From: Sporolactobacillus sp. THM7-4
GTDB lineage: Bacteria; Bacillota; Bacilli; Bacillales; Sporolactobacillaceae
Assembly: GCF_004153165.1 (NCBI RefSeq)
Contig: NZ_SEMD01000001.1
Location: 186,001 to 250,000, forward strand
Reading direction: 5' to 3'
DNA: 64,000 bases
The notes under the pieces are model-generated. The model saw only the letters and a list, made by a program, of their open reading frames with translations, made no database searches and had not been told where the DNA came from. Shown one piece after another: positions 1 to 8,877 of this stretch. The translations under genes were made by a program, and so were the position numbers. The first letter of the stretch is position 1. Every line of letters begins with the position of its first letter.

Positions 1-154
1 GCTTCACTTCATGTTCGGCATAAAAGAACTTGCCGCCATGGGGAATGATATCAAACACATACCTGGAGCGATCGATCGCTCGGAATAGATTCATCACGTA
101 TTCCTCCATGCCACCGATGGACGTTCCAAGACCGTAAACCAGTACTCGTTCCAT
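1..154 (-). CDS. Glycosyltransferase family 4, N-terminal part (cut by window edge)
   Basis: Only the first 51 codons are visible; the gene runs off the left edge. The protein starts MERVLVYGLGTSIGGMEEYV, with the glycine-rich loop after the first beta strand (GTSIGGMEEYV) typical of GT-B fold glycosyltransferases of the GT4/GT1 type, which add sugars from nucleotide-sugar donors to a lipid-linked repeat unit. An AGGAGGCGG-like ribosome site lies about 10 nt before the ATG. It follows the GT2 gene by 82 nt on the same strand and so is probably a further gene of the exopolysaccharide operon. Donor and acceptor cannot be told. Confidence 0.75.
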   Translation of the reverse strand, partial: MERVLVYGLGTSIGGMEEYVMNLFRAIDRSRYVFDIIPHGGKFFYAEHEVK

Positions 155-236
155 TCAGCAACCGCCTCCGTCTGTTTATCCCGCTTTAACGGGCAGTTGA
201 TTTCCCATTTAATATTTTTACGATCGTCCCATTTGA

Positions 237-1220
237 TCAACGGACACCCCGGTGTTTCCAGCGGTAAAAAAGCTTAAATAGCGGTGCATAGACAGCGGAA
301 AACCATCCAACAAGAAACAGCTGCAGACGGCGCGCGAAAGTTAACTCAATGGCTGTAAGCTCTGAATAGTGGGTACGAACGAGCTGCCGAGTCTCCTTAC
401 GAAACGTTTTCCACTTCAGATCACGATTGCCAAGGCGGAGCAGCAAATCGTAAACGCCTAAACGGGCGAAAAGATAACCGGCGACGGCATAGCTTTTCAC
501 GGCCGGGTATTTTTTTCGCACAAATTCCAGCATTTTTTCTGAGGATTGAACGGAGTAAAGCTCGATGTCCTTACTGTGAGTCAGACTTCCGGCACGCTGC
601 CGGTAATAGTATTTTGGGGTCGAGTCGTAGACGATCGTGCGTGCACGATCCAATATCGTATAAGTGACAAGATAATCTGCACTGATCCGCCCAGTTGGAA
701 AGCGGAGCTGATCAAACAAATGTCTGGCATAGAGTTTATCCCAGCTGCCGACTCCGAAATAACCGATACTGTTGATATATTGAAACGCCTGCTCACTGTC
801 CATTACGAGGTAGACATTCTCCTTCTTCTCAGGTTGCCGGATGCTGTTTCCGTAGACATAAAATTCACCGCAAATGGACAATTCTGCGTTTTCTTTTCTG
901 AGGTTGTTGAAGAGCAGTTCATATGTGTCGCGTTCGATCCAATCATCACAATCGACAAAAGCGAAATAATCACCGGTTGCCCGATCCAGAGCGACATTCA
1001 GTGCGGAAGAAGCCCCACCATTCTCTTTATGAATCACGCGAATACGCGGATCATCCTTGGCCCAGGCATCACAAATCTCCGGGCAGCGGTCCGGAGAACC
1101 ATCATCCACGAGCCAAATTTCAAGATTGCGATACGTCTGAGTGACGATACTCTCGATGCATTGATCCAGATATTCTTCCGTATTGTATACGGCAACAATC
1201 ACACTAATAAGCGGCTCCAT
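237..1220 (-). CDS. Glycosyltransferase family 2 (EpsJ-like)
   Basis: A 327-residue GT-A fold transferase. The N-terminus LISVIVAVYNTEEYL is the family-2 nucleotide-sugar binding strand, DDGS lies at residues 39-42 and the metal-binding acidic motif DCDD at 90-93. It probably adds one sugar to the exopolysaccharide repeat unit at the inner membrane face. The frame is open for 41 further codons upstream, but a strong AAAGGAGG site 10 nt before the ATG at 1220 marks that codon as the start. It lies 16 nt after the preceding transferase stop, so the two are co-transcribed. The C-terminus is basic and hydrophobic, suggesting membrane association. Sugar specificity is unknown. Confidence 0.88.
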   Translation of the reverse strand: MEPLISVIVAVYNTEEYLDQCIESIVTQTYRNLEIWLVDDGSPDRCPEICDAWAKDDPRIRVIHKENGGASSALNVALDRATGDYFAFVDCDDWIERDTYELLFNNLRKENAELSICGEFYVYGNSIRQPEKKENVYLVMDSEQAFQYINSIGYFGVGSWDKLYARHLFDQLRFPTGRISADYLVTYTILDRARTIVYDSTPKYYYRQRAGSLTHSKDIELYSVQSSEKMLEFVRKKYPAVKSYAVAGYLFARLGVYDLLLRLGNRDLKWKTFRKETRQLVRTHYSELTAIELTFARRLQLFLVGWFSAVYAPLFKLFYRWKHRGVR

Positions 1221-1236
1221 ACCAGGCATGCCTCCT

Positions 1237-2490
1237 TTAATGATTACGGCTGGTTTCTCCTGCAGCTTCCCGGTCAGAAATTGCCTGAATAAAGTCCAGA
1301 TAATATCGGTCAAGACCCATCTTTTGTGCAGCATACTGACCACGTTCCGCCATCACTTTTCTCATGTCCGGATTGAAGATCAATGCGCGCAGTGCCTCAG
1401 TCAGGCGCTCAACGATCTGCCCATCCCGGGGCAAAAGAACGGCGCAGCCTTCGTTTACGTATTCCGGAATCCCCCCGGACGACGTGGTGACGAGCGGCAG
1501 TCCGGACGCCATCGCTTCGACCATGGTCAGTCCCGCCGGTTCTTCCCATATGGAGGGCATTACCGCAAGATCGGCGATGGCATACAGGGACGGCATCTCC
1601 GGGTAAGGGATAAAGCCGGTAAAAATAACCCGGTCACTCATCGTTTCGCTCAATTTCCGGATCTGATTTTCAAACGAGCTCTTCAGGCCGCTGTCAAAGA
1701 AAGGGCTGCCCGCAATCAGCAATTTGACATGCGGCAGCTCAATTTTTCGAAACGCCTTGAGCAGCTCTTTGATCCCTTTTTCCGGTGTCAGCCGGCCGAC
1801 AAAAAGGAGCACAAGATCATCGACTTCCAAGCCGAACCGACGACGGAGCCGATCGCGCTCCTCGTAGCGAATTTCAGGGGTGAACTGCTTGATATTGATC
1901 CCGTTACGCAGAACACGGCGGTTGCGCTTGGGAATTGCTTGCATGAATTTCGGAAAGGTTTGGTTGATATAGTTGCTGACGGCCATGGTTTTACATCCCT
2001 GGATGATTTTTGTACAGCCGTAACTGCCTGTCACCTTGTTATGAATATGAAAGAAATACTTTCTCTCATATTTCTGCCAGTTCTTTTTTCCTTTTAATGC
2101 TCTGAACAGAGTTGCGCTGTTCTCGAGTACCACTCGGTCAAACGTTTCTTTGTTCAGGATACGTGTCGTTTTAAATAACAGATAAAGGCGCCTGAAGAGG
2201 TTTCGGTAAGAGGCTGTTCCTTTTTTTTTCTTAAACAGTTTCGTTGCAATAAAATAAACACATCGATCAAGCGCCTCGATAAATGCACCGGGGCGAATAA
2301 AGATAAAACGCGTATGGGGATAGCGACGAGCCTGCTTCTCTGCCTCAGAATCAAAGACACTGATAATCACGAGTTCTATCAAACAATAATGCTCGTTTTC
2401 TTTTGCCAGACCCTCGACAAGCGCTTCTACCGCCCCGCCCCGCACAGCTGGTACAGGCAAAGTTCCTGCCGTCACAATTGCAACCTTCAT
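1237..2490 (-). CDS. Glycosyltransferase family 4 (copy 1 of a tandem pair)
   Basis: A 417-residue GT-B fold transferase. It begins MKVAIVTAGTLPVPAVRGGAVEAL, has the donor-binding LLFVGRLTPEKGIKELLKAF stretch near the middle, and ends with the EX7E retaining motif in WEEPAGLTMVEAMASG. It is close in sequence along its whole length to the next gene upstream (2506-3726), so the pair looks like a tandem duplication that diverged. Both resemble the spore-coat/teichuronic type of GT4 enzymes. The context (exopolysaccharide operon, 15-nt spacing to its neighbour) says it builds the polymer repeat unit. Donor sugar unknown. Confidence 0.88.
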   Translation of the reverse strand: MKVAIVTAGTLPVPAVRGGAVEALVEGLAKENEHYCLIELVIISVFDSEAEKQARRYPHTRFIFIRPGAFIEALDRCVYFIATKLFKKKKGTASYRNLFRRLYLLFKTTRILNKETFDRVVLENSATLFRALKGKKNWQKYERKYFFHIHNKVTGSYGCTKIIQGCKTMAVSNYINQTFPKFMQAIPKRNRRVLRNGINIKQFTPEIRYEERDRLRRRFGLEVDDLVLLFVGRLTPEKGIKELLKAFRKIELPHVKLLIAGSPFFDSGLKSSFENQIRKLSETMSDRVIFTGFIPYPEMPSLYAIADLAVMPSIWEEPAGLTMVEAMASGLPLVTTSSGGIPEYVNEGCAVLLPRDGQIVERLTEALRALIFNPDMRKVMAERGQYAAQKMGLDRYYLDFIQAISDREAAGETSRNH

Positions 2491-2505
2491 ATTACACCCC
2501 CACTG

Positions 2506-3726
2506 TTAATCAGAAATGGCCGTCATGAAATCGATATAATACTGATTTGTATTCAGACGTTTCGCAATCTTACGGCCGGCTTCTGCCATCTGATGACGAA
2601 GCGTCTCATGGGTCAGAACATGGGTGAGTGCATCCGCAAGTCGATCGACAATCTGATCATCGCGTTCTAATAGAATCGCAGCATCAGTCCCGGCATATTC
2701 CGGTATCCCCCCTGAACGAGTGGTTATCAGCGGCAGCCCTGAGGCCATCGACTCGACGACCGTCAGCGGGGCCGGATCTTCCCACATTGACGGAATAGCT
2801 GCAACATCCGCCATCCCGTACACAGCCGGCATATCCTGATGATCAATAAATCCTGTAAAAACAATGCGCTCTTTCATCGGCTCAGCAATCTTTTGCAGTT
2901 CTTTTTCATAGTCACTGACCATCCCGCTGGCGTAAAAATAACCGCCGGCAATCACCAGTGTCGTTTTCGGTTCGTGCACTTTTTGAAAAGCAAGCAAGAG
3001 TTCCTTAATGCCCTTTTCTTTGTTCAGTCTGCCGGTAAACAGGACAACCCGCTGATCCGGAGCAATCCCGAAGCTCCCGCGCAGGGTAAGCGCATCCTGC
3101 CTGCATTTCGTACTGCCGAAACGAGATGTATCCACACAATTTCGAAGCACCTCACACCGATCTGAAGGAAAATCACCGAGAAACTCCTGGATCGTACGAT
3201 TCATGTAGTGACTGACACCAAGTACTTTTCGGCAGCTGAGCATGATCGCTTTGCAGCCATAATCATTTGTAACTTTATTATGGAGATGGTAATAGTAGCG
3301 GCCAGCATATTTTTGCGCATTATGATATTTTTTCAAAGTCAGAAAAAGTGTGGCATGGTTTTCGAGAATCACTTTATCGTAATCGTTTTGATGCAAGTAT
3401 TTGCTGACCTTCGCGATGTAGTGAAGCCGCTGAACGATGTATCGGTAAGACATGTGTTTTTCTTTCTTAAGAATCTTTTTTACAATAAAGTAAATCAGAC
3501 GATCACAAAGACGGACGATTGTCGGGGGTTTGATAAAAATAAAACTGGTTTTCTGAAACCGTTCGGCCATCTTAGCCGATTTTTCATGATGCGTGCTGAA
3601 CACCGTCAAATGTGCTGCGCCATAGACTTCATTTCGGTCAACCAGGTGATCCATCAGCGCTTCGACACCACCGCCCAGTGCCGCCGGAACCGGCTGATAT
3701 CCGGACGTGACGATTGCGACCTCCAT
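2506..3726 (-). CDS. Glycosyltransferase family 4 (copy 2 of a tandem pair)
   Basis: A 406-residue GT-B transferase beginning MEVAIVTSGYQPVPAALGGGVEAL, with VVLFTGRLNKEKGIKELLLAF as donor-domain signature and WEDPAPLTVVESMASG as the EX7E motif. It shares long blocks with the 1237-2490 protein, including HLHNKVTNDYGCKAI versus HIHNKVTGSYGCTKI, which shows common descent. The gene sits 15 nt upstream of that paralogue and 16 nt downstream of the membrane polymerase gene, within one minus-strand operon. The product is expected to act at the cytoplasmic face on an undecaprenyl-linked acceptor. Confidence 0.88.
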   Translation of the reverse strand: MEVAIVTSGYQPVPAALGGGVEALMDHLVDRNEVYGAAHLTVFSTHHEKSAKMAERFQKTSFIFIKPPTIVRLCDRLIYFIVKKILKKEKHMSYRYIVQRLHYIAKVSKYLHQNDYDKVILENHATLFLTLKKYHNAQKYAGRYYYHLHNKVTNDYGCKAIMLSCRKVLGVSHYMNRTIQEFLGDFPSDRCEVLRNCVDTSRFGSTKCRQDALTLRGSFGIAPDQRVVLFTGRLNKEKGIKELLLAFQKVHEPKTTLVIAGGYFYASGMVSDYEKELQKIAEPMKERIVFTGFIDHQDMPAVYGMADVAAIPSMWEDPAPLTVVESMASGLPLITTRSGGIPEYAGTDAAILLERDDQIVDRLADALTHVLTHETLRHQMAEAGRKIAKRLNTNQYYIDFMTAISD

Positions 3727-3742
3727 CCGTTCATCCCCTTTG

Positions 3743-4978
3743 CTACATGCGGCTACCCGAACCCGCCGACATTGCTTTTTGTGTTTCCAGAGACTGCGGC
3801 TGTGTGAGCAAACCCGTTAAAAAGAAAAGGTTCATTAGAGTCGGCGGAAAGTTAAAGGAACCATCGACCAGAAATGCCATAAAAACACAGAGAAATCCAA
3901 TCGATGCCAGTTTATGAGATCGATAGATCCCGAGAATTGCAGCCGTCAAGGCGCCAAAAAAACCGATAAACCCGAAAACACCGTAGTTGAAAAGGATGGA
4001 GACCATGCCTTCCAGCGTGCTGATTTGATCCCATGGCAAACCGATCGTTAAAAAGCGCAGAAAAGACGGACCATCCAAAGCATTCACTTGTGCCAATGCG
4101 TCCACAAATTGAGACGTTCGGCCGGCGCCGGTCGGATCCGATAGCGTCTGCTCAATATAGCGGGCATAAAGCGGCTGAAGAAATTGAGGATCCGTCGCCA
4201 ATAAATACACACTACCCAAAAAAACAACAAACATCAGCCCTGAAACAAACAGCAGTTGATTGCGATAACTGAATCTGTTTTTCAGGAGCACGAGCAGAAA
4301 AAGGAGAAAAAACAGAAACGGAAGCACAATCGATCGGGACCCGGACAGAAGCAGACCGGCGCATCCAAATAAAATTGCAGACATTTTCAATGCCCTTTGT
4401 TTCGCAGCAGCAGGCATCCAGGCGAGCAGTACCGGAATCGCCATCGCATAAAACAAACCGGCGCCATTTCCATTTTGATAAGTAGACGGCATTTTCTGAG
4501 CCTCTCCCGAACCGGCCATGCCATAGCCGATCGGCTTTTCAGCCAGATCCTGCCCAAAGGTATACGTCACGCCGGGAATGGCTGTTGTTACAATACCGAC
4601 CATTCTCTGGATCACTGCGTAAGCACCGGCAATGATTAAAGAGATTGCGAGAATTTTAAGTGCGGTTTGTGGATTCACCGAGCGCCCGATGCCGATGGCG
4701 AGCGGCGAAACGGTAACCGCCGCAACGGTCGCCAGTTGAAAAAGTTCAAAATTGCCTGGATTAACGAATAGCGAAACTAAAACGGCTGAAACAAACAGCG
4801 TATAAAAGAAGGCCAGCCCCTTCACATCGATCAGTGCGGGAATCACCTGCCTGCGACACTTCAACAGGGCGAACCCAAATAGCCCAATCGCAATCGTGAT
4901 CGGAACCCCGATTTCTGCCCCTGCTTTTGGAAATGCAAATGTCATGAATTCAAATAGATAACTGAGCATCGCTTTCAC
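3743..4978 (-). CDS. O-antigen ligase/polymerase-like membrane protein
   Basis: A 411-residue, very hydrophobic protein with roughly ten predicted membrane segments spread along its length. A larger extracytoplasmic loop near residues 120-170 contains a short PSTYQNGNGAG stretch resembling the loop before the conserved part of Wzy/WaaL (O-antigen ligase) proteins. Such proteins polymerise or ligate lipid-linked repeat units outside the membrane. In a cluster with a chain-length regulator and a priming transferase, a Wzy-like polymerase role is the natural reading. No flippase (Wzx) is visible in the window; it may lie beyond the left edge. Confidence 0.75.
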   Translation of the reverse strand: MKAMLSYLFEFMTFAFPKAGAEIGVPITIAIGLFGFALLKCRRQVIPALIDVKGLAFFYTLFVSAVLVSLFVNPGNFELFQLATVAAVTVSPLAIGIGRSVNPQTALKILAISLIIAGAYAVIQRMVGIVTTAIPGVTYTFGQDLAEKPIGYGMAGSGEAQKMPSTYQNGNGAGLFYAMAIPVLLAWMPAAAKQRALKMSAILFGCAGLLLSGSRSIVLPFLFFLLFLLVLLKNRFSYRNQLLFVSGLMFVVFLGSVYLLATDPQFLQPLYARYIEQTLSDPTGAGRTSQFVDALAQVNALDGPSFLRFLTIGLPWDQISTLEGMVSILFNYGVFGFIGFFGALTAAILGIYRSHKLASIGFLCVFMAFLVDGSFNFPPTLMNLFFLTGLLTQPQSLETQKAMSAGSGSRM

Positions 4979-5023
4979 CCGCGTTTTTTGTCCGCTATAT
5001 CGCGTTTTTTCATGACTTTGGTC

Positions 5024-6139
5024 TCATGCGTTCACTCGGCTGCTTCTCATCAATTGTAAATAAACGTCCATCAGCCGCTGATTTAATTTTTCGCTTGTAT
5101 AGTTTTTCTGAAAAATGGTGTATCCCCGTTGCCCCATCACGTTTAGCTCCTGCCTCGTCACCGTTGTCAGAATCCGGGTCAGTTCATCTATATGGTTCAA
5201 ATCAAATATATAGCCGTTAACACCGTTTTTCACCAGGTCAGGAAGATCCCCCCGATTACTCGCAATCACGGCTTTCTTATTTTTCATCGCCTCAATTGCT
5301 ACCAATCCGAAACCCTCCCAGCGCGAAGGAATAATGACTGCATCAAATATTTCATAATAGCTGTCGATCTGATTGTGATCGATCCAGCCAAGTGCCGTCA
5401 CATTGTCCGGAATCTCCATCTGAACGGAATCAAGGACATGCTCGCCGATGGTATACAAGCGCACATTCGGCAATGGATTATTTTTGAAGAAACGCAGTAG
5501 AATATCGATTCCCTTCTGCCGGTCAAATCGGCCGACAAAAAGCAGATTCAGCTTTGCCGGATCAAGCGCGAGCGCAACATCTTTCTTTTTATAGAGCCGG
5601 TCTTCAATGCCGTTCGGAATCACCAATGATTTTTCAACAGGAATCCTGTATTCCTGCGCACCGTGAAACTCATGCTCGGAAATATTAATGATCCAATCCG
5701 TTTTCCTTGCGAGCCCCCGTTCCAACCATCCGTACAACTTCTTTTTCATCGGAGAAACCTCCATTAAAAAAGACCATCCATGCGCACAATAGACAATTTT
5801 CGGGTGCTTCTTTTTAAAGAAGTAATTCAAGCGGACAAACAGACCGGCAAACGAACTGTGGACATGGATGATATCCGGTTGAATCAACTTGATCGCCCGG
5901 TGAATCTGGATCATTGCCGGTATAAAATAAGACAGCTTCCTTTTGTAGCGATAGTAGTGTACATGATCTCCTTGAATGCCTAATTTGTCGGAATTGTACG
6001 CACTCAATAACACATGGACACTGCTGATTTCCGCCGATGCTGCCTGATAGCCTAGAATCTCGTTCAGATAGGTTGTGACGCCGCCTCTGACATACTCGCA
6101 AACATGTAAAATCTTTATCGCCAACCGCCTCACCCTCAC
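5024..6139 (-). CDS. Glycosyltransferase family 4 (EpsD/TuaC type)
   Basis: A GT-B fold transferase of about 370 residues. The N-terminus carries ILHVCEYVRGGVTTYLNEIL, the middle PDIIHVHSSFAGLFVRL, the donor domain LNLLFVGRFDRQKGIDILLRF, and the EX7E motif is in SRWEGFGLVAIEAMKN. The start is uncertain: a GTG at 6139 and a TTG six codons later are both possible, with a GAGGGTGAGG stretch between them. The gene is preceded by a 231-nt untranslated stretch after the priming transferase, the longest gap inside the cluster. Sugar specificity is unknown. Confidence 0.85.
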   Translation of the reverse strand: MRVRRLAIKILHVCEYVRGGVTTYLNEILGYQAASAEISSVHVLLSAYNSDKLGIQGDHVHYYRYKRKLSYFIPAMIQIHRAIKLIQPDIIHVHSSFAGLFVRLNYFFKKKHPKIVYCAHGWSFLMEVSPMKKKLYGWLERGLARKTDWIINISEHEFHGAQEYRIPVEKSLVIPNGIEDRLYKKKDVALALDPAKLNLLFVGRFDRQKGIDILLRFFKNNPLPNVRLYTIGEHVLDSVQMEIPDNVTALGWIDHNQIDSYYEIFDAVIIPSRWEGFGLVAIEAMKNKKAVIASNRGDLPDLVKNGVNGYIFDLNHIDELTRILTTVTRQELNVMGQRGYTIFQKNYTSEKLNQRLMDVYLQLMRSSRVNA

Positions 6140-6370
6140 AGCGCGTTATTTTCATTGGCTTTGTTGTTCGTTCATGTTGCTTCACGCAAAATCTGCTCGC
6201 TTTATGGGGGACCTCACCTGACGCCCAGGCAGCAGGGACCGGTTGCCTGGAAGTCTCACAAAATTTGTCTTTTTCTGTCTGGATTGACAGGCAACAGGAT
6301 TTGACACAGCTTTTTTCTTAAACCAACTGAGGCTTCACGAGATCGACGAGCAGCATTCCAGAATTCAGAT

Positions 6371-7069
6371 TCAATAGGCATTGTTCGAATGGAATAACAG
6401 AGGAATCGTTTTTAAAATGATTTTCAGATCGAGAAGGATATTACGATGATGGATGTATTCGAGATCCAGTTGAACCATTGTCTCAAAGCCGATGTTGCTC
6501 CTGCCTTCAACCTGCCACAGTCCCGTACACCCTGGTTTGACAAGCAGTCGCTGTTTGTCGCGCTCGGTATAGGCGTTGACTTCTCGCGGAAGCGGCGGGC
6601 GCGGGCCGACTAAACTCATCTCTCCCTTGAGCACATTCACGAGCTGCGGAAACTCATCCAGGCTCGTTCTCCTGAGAAAACGGCCGATCCGGGTAACTCT
6701 TGGATCATTTTTCATCTTGAACATCGGACCGTTGGTCTCATTTTGATTGAGCAGATTGCCCAGCAGATCTTCCGCATTGTGCACCATGGAACGGAACTTA
6801 TAGATACGAAACGGCTTGCCGTTCCTGCCGATGCGAACTTGTTTAAAAATAACAGGCCCTACAGGATCAGTCCACTTGATCAGGAGCGCAATCACCAGAA
6901 AAATCGGTAACAAAACAATTAGTCCTGTCAGCGCTCCGAAAAGATCCATTGTTCGTTTGACGAATAAATAAAATGGATTTGATTTCAGATTCACCTGCTG
7001 CTGCGGCAGCCCTGCCTTACCATTGACTGCGGGAAAAGGCGTTTTATCTTTTGGCGGCTTCACAGCCAT
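6371..7069 (-). CDS. Priming sugar transferase (undecaprenyl-phosphate sugar phosphotransferase)
   Basis: A 232-residue bacterial sugar transferase (EpsL/WcaJ C-terminal type). It transfers a sugar-1-phosphate from a nucleotide sugar to undecaprenyl phosphate, the first step of the repeat unit. A membrane hairpin at about residues 40-65 is followed by [21 protein letters not shown], the hallmark KFRSM motif, then [25 protein letters not shown] and [13 protein letters not shown]. The open frame begins 18 codons earlier, but an AGGGGGT site 8 nt before the ATG at 7069 sets the start. It is the third gene of the operon, after the chain-length regulator and the kinase. Confidence 0.92.
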   Translation of the reverse strand: MAVKPPKDKTPFPAVNGKAGLPQQQVNLKSNPFYLFVKRTMDLFGALTGLIVLLPIFLVIALLIKWTDPVGPVIFKQVRIGRNGKPFRIYKFRSMVHNAEDLLGNLLNQNETNGPMFKMKNDPRVTRIGRFLRRTSLDEFPQLVNVLKGEMSLVGPRPPLPREVNAYTERDKQRLLVKPGCTGLWQVEGRSNIGFETMVQLDLEYIHHRNILLDLKIILKTIPLLFHSNNAY

Positions 7070-7138
7070 TATGGCGACCCCCTGTAGACAAAAAATAACC
7101 ATCATCCTGAAAAAATGAAACACGCGTTTTATGTCCCA

Positions 7139-7843
7139 TTACTCATCGTTATAGGTGTAGTAATAACGTTCTTTTCTGCCAACTTTTTTGTCGTTCAAAA
7201 CGACGCCAAGCAGCTGTCCCTTCACTTTCGAAAACATTTCGGCTGCTCTCCGGACTTGATCCAACTCAGCCGATCCACTTTTTACAACAAGTAAGATACC
7301 GTCGCAAAGATCGGCAAGCAGCTGAGCATCGGACACAGCTAAACTCGGCGGCGAATCAATAATGACCTGGTCAAATTGTTCCTCCGCCTGCCTGATCACC
7401 GCTGCCATTTCCGGCGAACTCAGCAAATCGGCCGGATTGGGCGGAACAGGGCCGCTTGTTAAAAGAAATAGTTGATCCAGAGTCGTCGCCTGAAGTACAT
7501 CGTTGAACGACGCTTGACCCGACAGCACATTTGTCAGGCCTCTTCGGTTATCCCGCTTAAAAATTTTATACTGTGACGGTTTACGGGTATCAGCATCAAT
7601 GAGCAGGACCTGCTTTCCCTGCTGCGCCATGACCACGGCCAGATTAGACGCTGTCGTTGATTTGCCCTCGCCCGCATTAGCCGACGTCACCAGAAGCGAT
7701 TTCAACCCCCCGCCTGCTTTTGTAAAAGAAATATTGGTCCGTAACGTTCGGTATTGTTCGGAAAATGAAAAATTCTCTTGTGATAAGGTTATAAGATGAT
7801 AGCTCGGCGTCTTACCTTTTCGAAACTTCCTCAAATAAATCAT
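7139..7843 (-). CDS. CpsD/CapB-type tyrosine-protein kinase
   Basis: A 234-residue bacterial tyrosine kinase of the Gram-positive split type. Walker A (SANAGEGKST) is at 54-63, Walker A' (LLIDADTRKP) at 80-89 and Walker B (VIIDSPPS) near 160. The C-terminus is a tyrosine cluster (YYYTY) for autophosphorylation. Such kinases need the cytoplasmic tail of the membrane partner encoded just upstream. The two genes overlap by 4 nt, consistent with translational coupling. Cycles of autophosphorylation control polymer length and may modify sugar-nucleotide enzymes. Confidence 0.93.
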   Translation of the reverse strand: MIYLRKFRKGKTPSYHLITLSQENFSFSEQYRTLRTNISFTKAGGGLKSLLVTSANAGEGKSTTASNLAVVMAQQGKQVLLIDADTRKPSQYKIFKRDNRRGLTNVLSGQASFNDVLQATTLDQLFLLTSGPVPPNPADLLSSPEMAAVIRQAEEQFDQVIIDSPPSLAVSDAQLLADLCDGILLVVKSGSAELDQVRRAAEMFSKVKGQLLGVVLNDKKVGRKERYYYTYNDE

Positions 7844-8568
7844 CTCCTGTGTCTCAAATGCCCTGACCGTGATGACCTGTCGGATCTTCCGCTGTGATCA
7901 TCCATATGCTCGATGACACCAACAATGGGCAAGCCTAATCTCTGTTCGATGTCTTCCTCGGTCTTAATCGTCTGATCCAGATAGGCGAGTAGAAAGGCAA
8001 GCCCGACGGAAAGCAGCAGTCCAAGCAGCACGGCGATCATCACATTTTTTGGCAGACTTGGAGAAACCGGTGCATCACTGGCTGAAAGGATCGCCGGCGA
8101 GAGCAGACTGACATTATCAACCTTCAACATCTTGCGCACCTGGGCTTTGAACACTTTCGCCGCATTATTTACAATCCGTACTGACAAATCGGCACGCTCC
8201 GTCTTTGCCGTAAGCGAGAAAATCTGTGATTTTTCATTCGTTTCGACAGTTAACCTGCTCTGCAGCTCTTCTGCCGACATATTCAGGTCAAGATTCTGAA
8301 TGACTTGATTCAAAATGGATGGATCATTGATGAGCTCGCTGTAGGTCGTCACCAAATCAACATTGGTTTGAACCGCATTCGAATCGTACAGCATTTTGCC
8401 ATTGCCCTGATAGACAAGAATCCGAGTCGTTGCCCCATACATAGGTGTCATGAAAAAATGTGTGGCAATCGCTCCGATGACGCCGGCGGTTACCGTGATC
8501 GCAGCAATCATCCATAGCCGCTTTCGCAAAATGATATAGATTTCTTTTAACCCCAATGTCTTGTTCAC
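7840..8568 (-). CDS. Polysaccharide chain-length regulator / kinase activator (Wzz, CpsC/YveK type)
   Basis: A 242-residue membrane protein with a Wzz-type domain: one membrane segment near residues 20-40, an extracytoplasmic region, a second segment near 180-200 (preceded by SPSLPKNVMIA, the usual proline-rich approach) and a short cytoplasmic tail that should activate the kinase encoded next. The start is a GTG at 8568, preceded by GGTGGAG. It is the first gene of the exopolysaccharide cluster. In the B. subtilis eps operon the EpsA/EpsB pair has the same arrangement. Confidence 0.9.
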   Translation of the reverse strand: MNKTLGLKEIYIILRKRLWMIAAITVTAGVIGAIATHFFMTPMYGATTRILVYQGNGKMLYDSNAVQTNVDLVTTYSELINDPSILNQVIQNLDLNMSAEELQSRLTVETNEKSQIFSLTAKTERADLSVRIVNNAAKVFKAQVRKMLKVDNVSLLSPAILSASDAPVSPSLPKNVMIAVLLGLLLSVGLAFLLAYLDQTIKTEEDIEQRLGLPIVGVIEHMDDHSGRSDRSSRSGHLRHRR

Positions 8569-8877
8569 GGGTGTTTCTCCACCTGCCGTTCAACATGACC
8601 CGCCCCGAAAGAGCTGGTCTGTAAAAGACTTTTTTCGTACCCGATCATACAGACTTGAGGCGAACAGAATCATTACAGGCAAAGCTCCTCTTCATCCCGA
8701 AAAGCGGTCCTGCGGGCGGAGCGAATCAAGCAAAAATATTATAAAAAAAAGAATGAATACTCTTTCATGAAAAAGCATTCATTCCGATAGAGGTATTTTG
8801 TCTTGAACGGAAAGTTTGACAGTATGGCCTGAAAATCAGGATCTTGATCTTATTTCAGGTCAAAGGGGGACCGATCC
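8569..8877. promoter_or_regulatory. Divergent intergenic region: eps leader (minus) and promoter region of 8878 gene (plus)
   Basis: The 309-nt space between the divergent exopolysaccharide cluster and the plus-strand locus. On the minus strand it contains a terminator-like hairpin (8743-8784) about 170 nt before the first eps gene. Downstream of the hairpin is a possible 27-codon leader ORF (8590-8673, minus; begins MILFASSLYD, weak AGGAG site). Around 8829-8860 there is interrupted dyad symmetry built from CCTGAAA/TCAGG blocks, which could be an operator shared by the divergent promoters. I cannot place either promoter with certainty; the eps transcript probably starts between 8785 and 8877. 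Confidence 0.45.
8743..8784 (-). terminator. Terminator-like hairpin in the eps leader
   Basis: On the minus strand an 8-bp stem GAATGAAT/ATTCATTC, with a second small stem inside its loop, is followed at once by eight T residues. No minus-strand gene lies immediately upstream; the nearest are ssrA/smpB beyond 13008, which have their own terminator. The hairpin therefore probably acts inside the eps transcript as an attenuator, or stops an antisense transcript from the 8878 locus. Confidence 0.6.

Noticed and set aside
546-1292. 248-codon plus-strand open frame over the GT2 gene
   Set aside because: Lies opposite a well-supported glycosyltransferase; no ribosome site and no protein family seen.
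1183-2097. 304-codon plus-strand open frame over the GT4 gene
   Set aside because: Antisense of a clear GT4 gene, with composition typical of a reversed frame.
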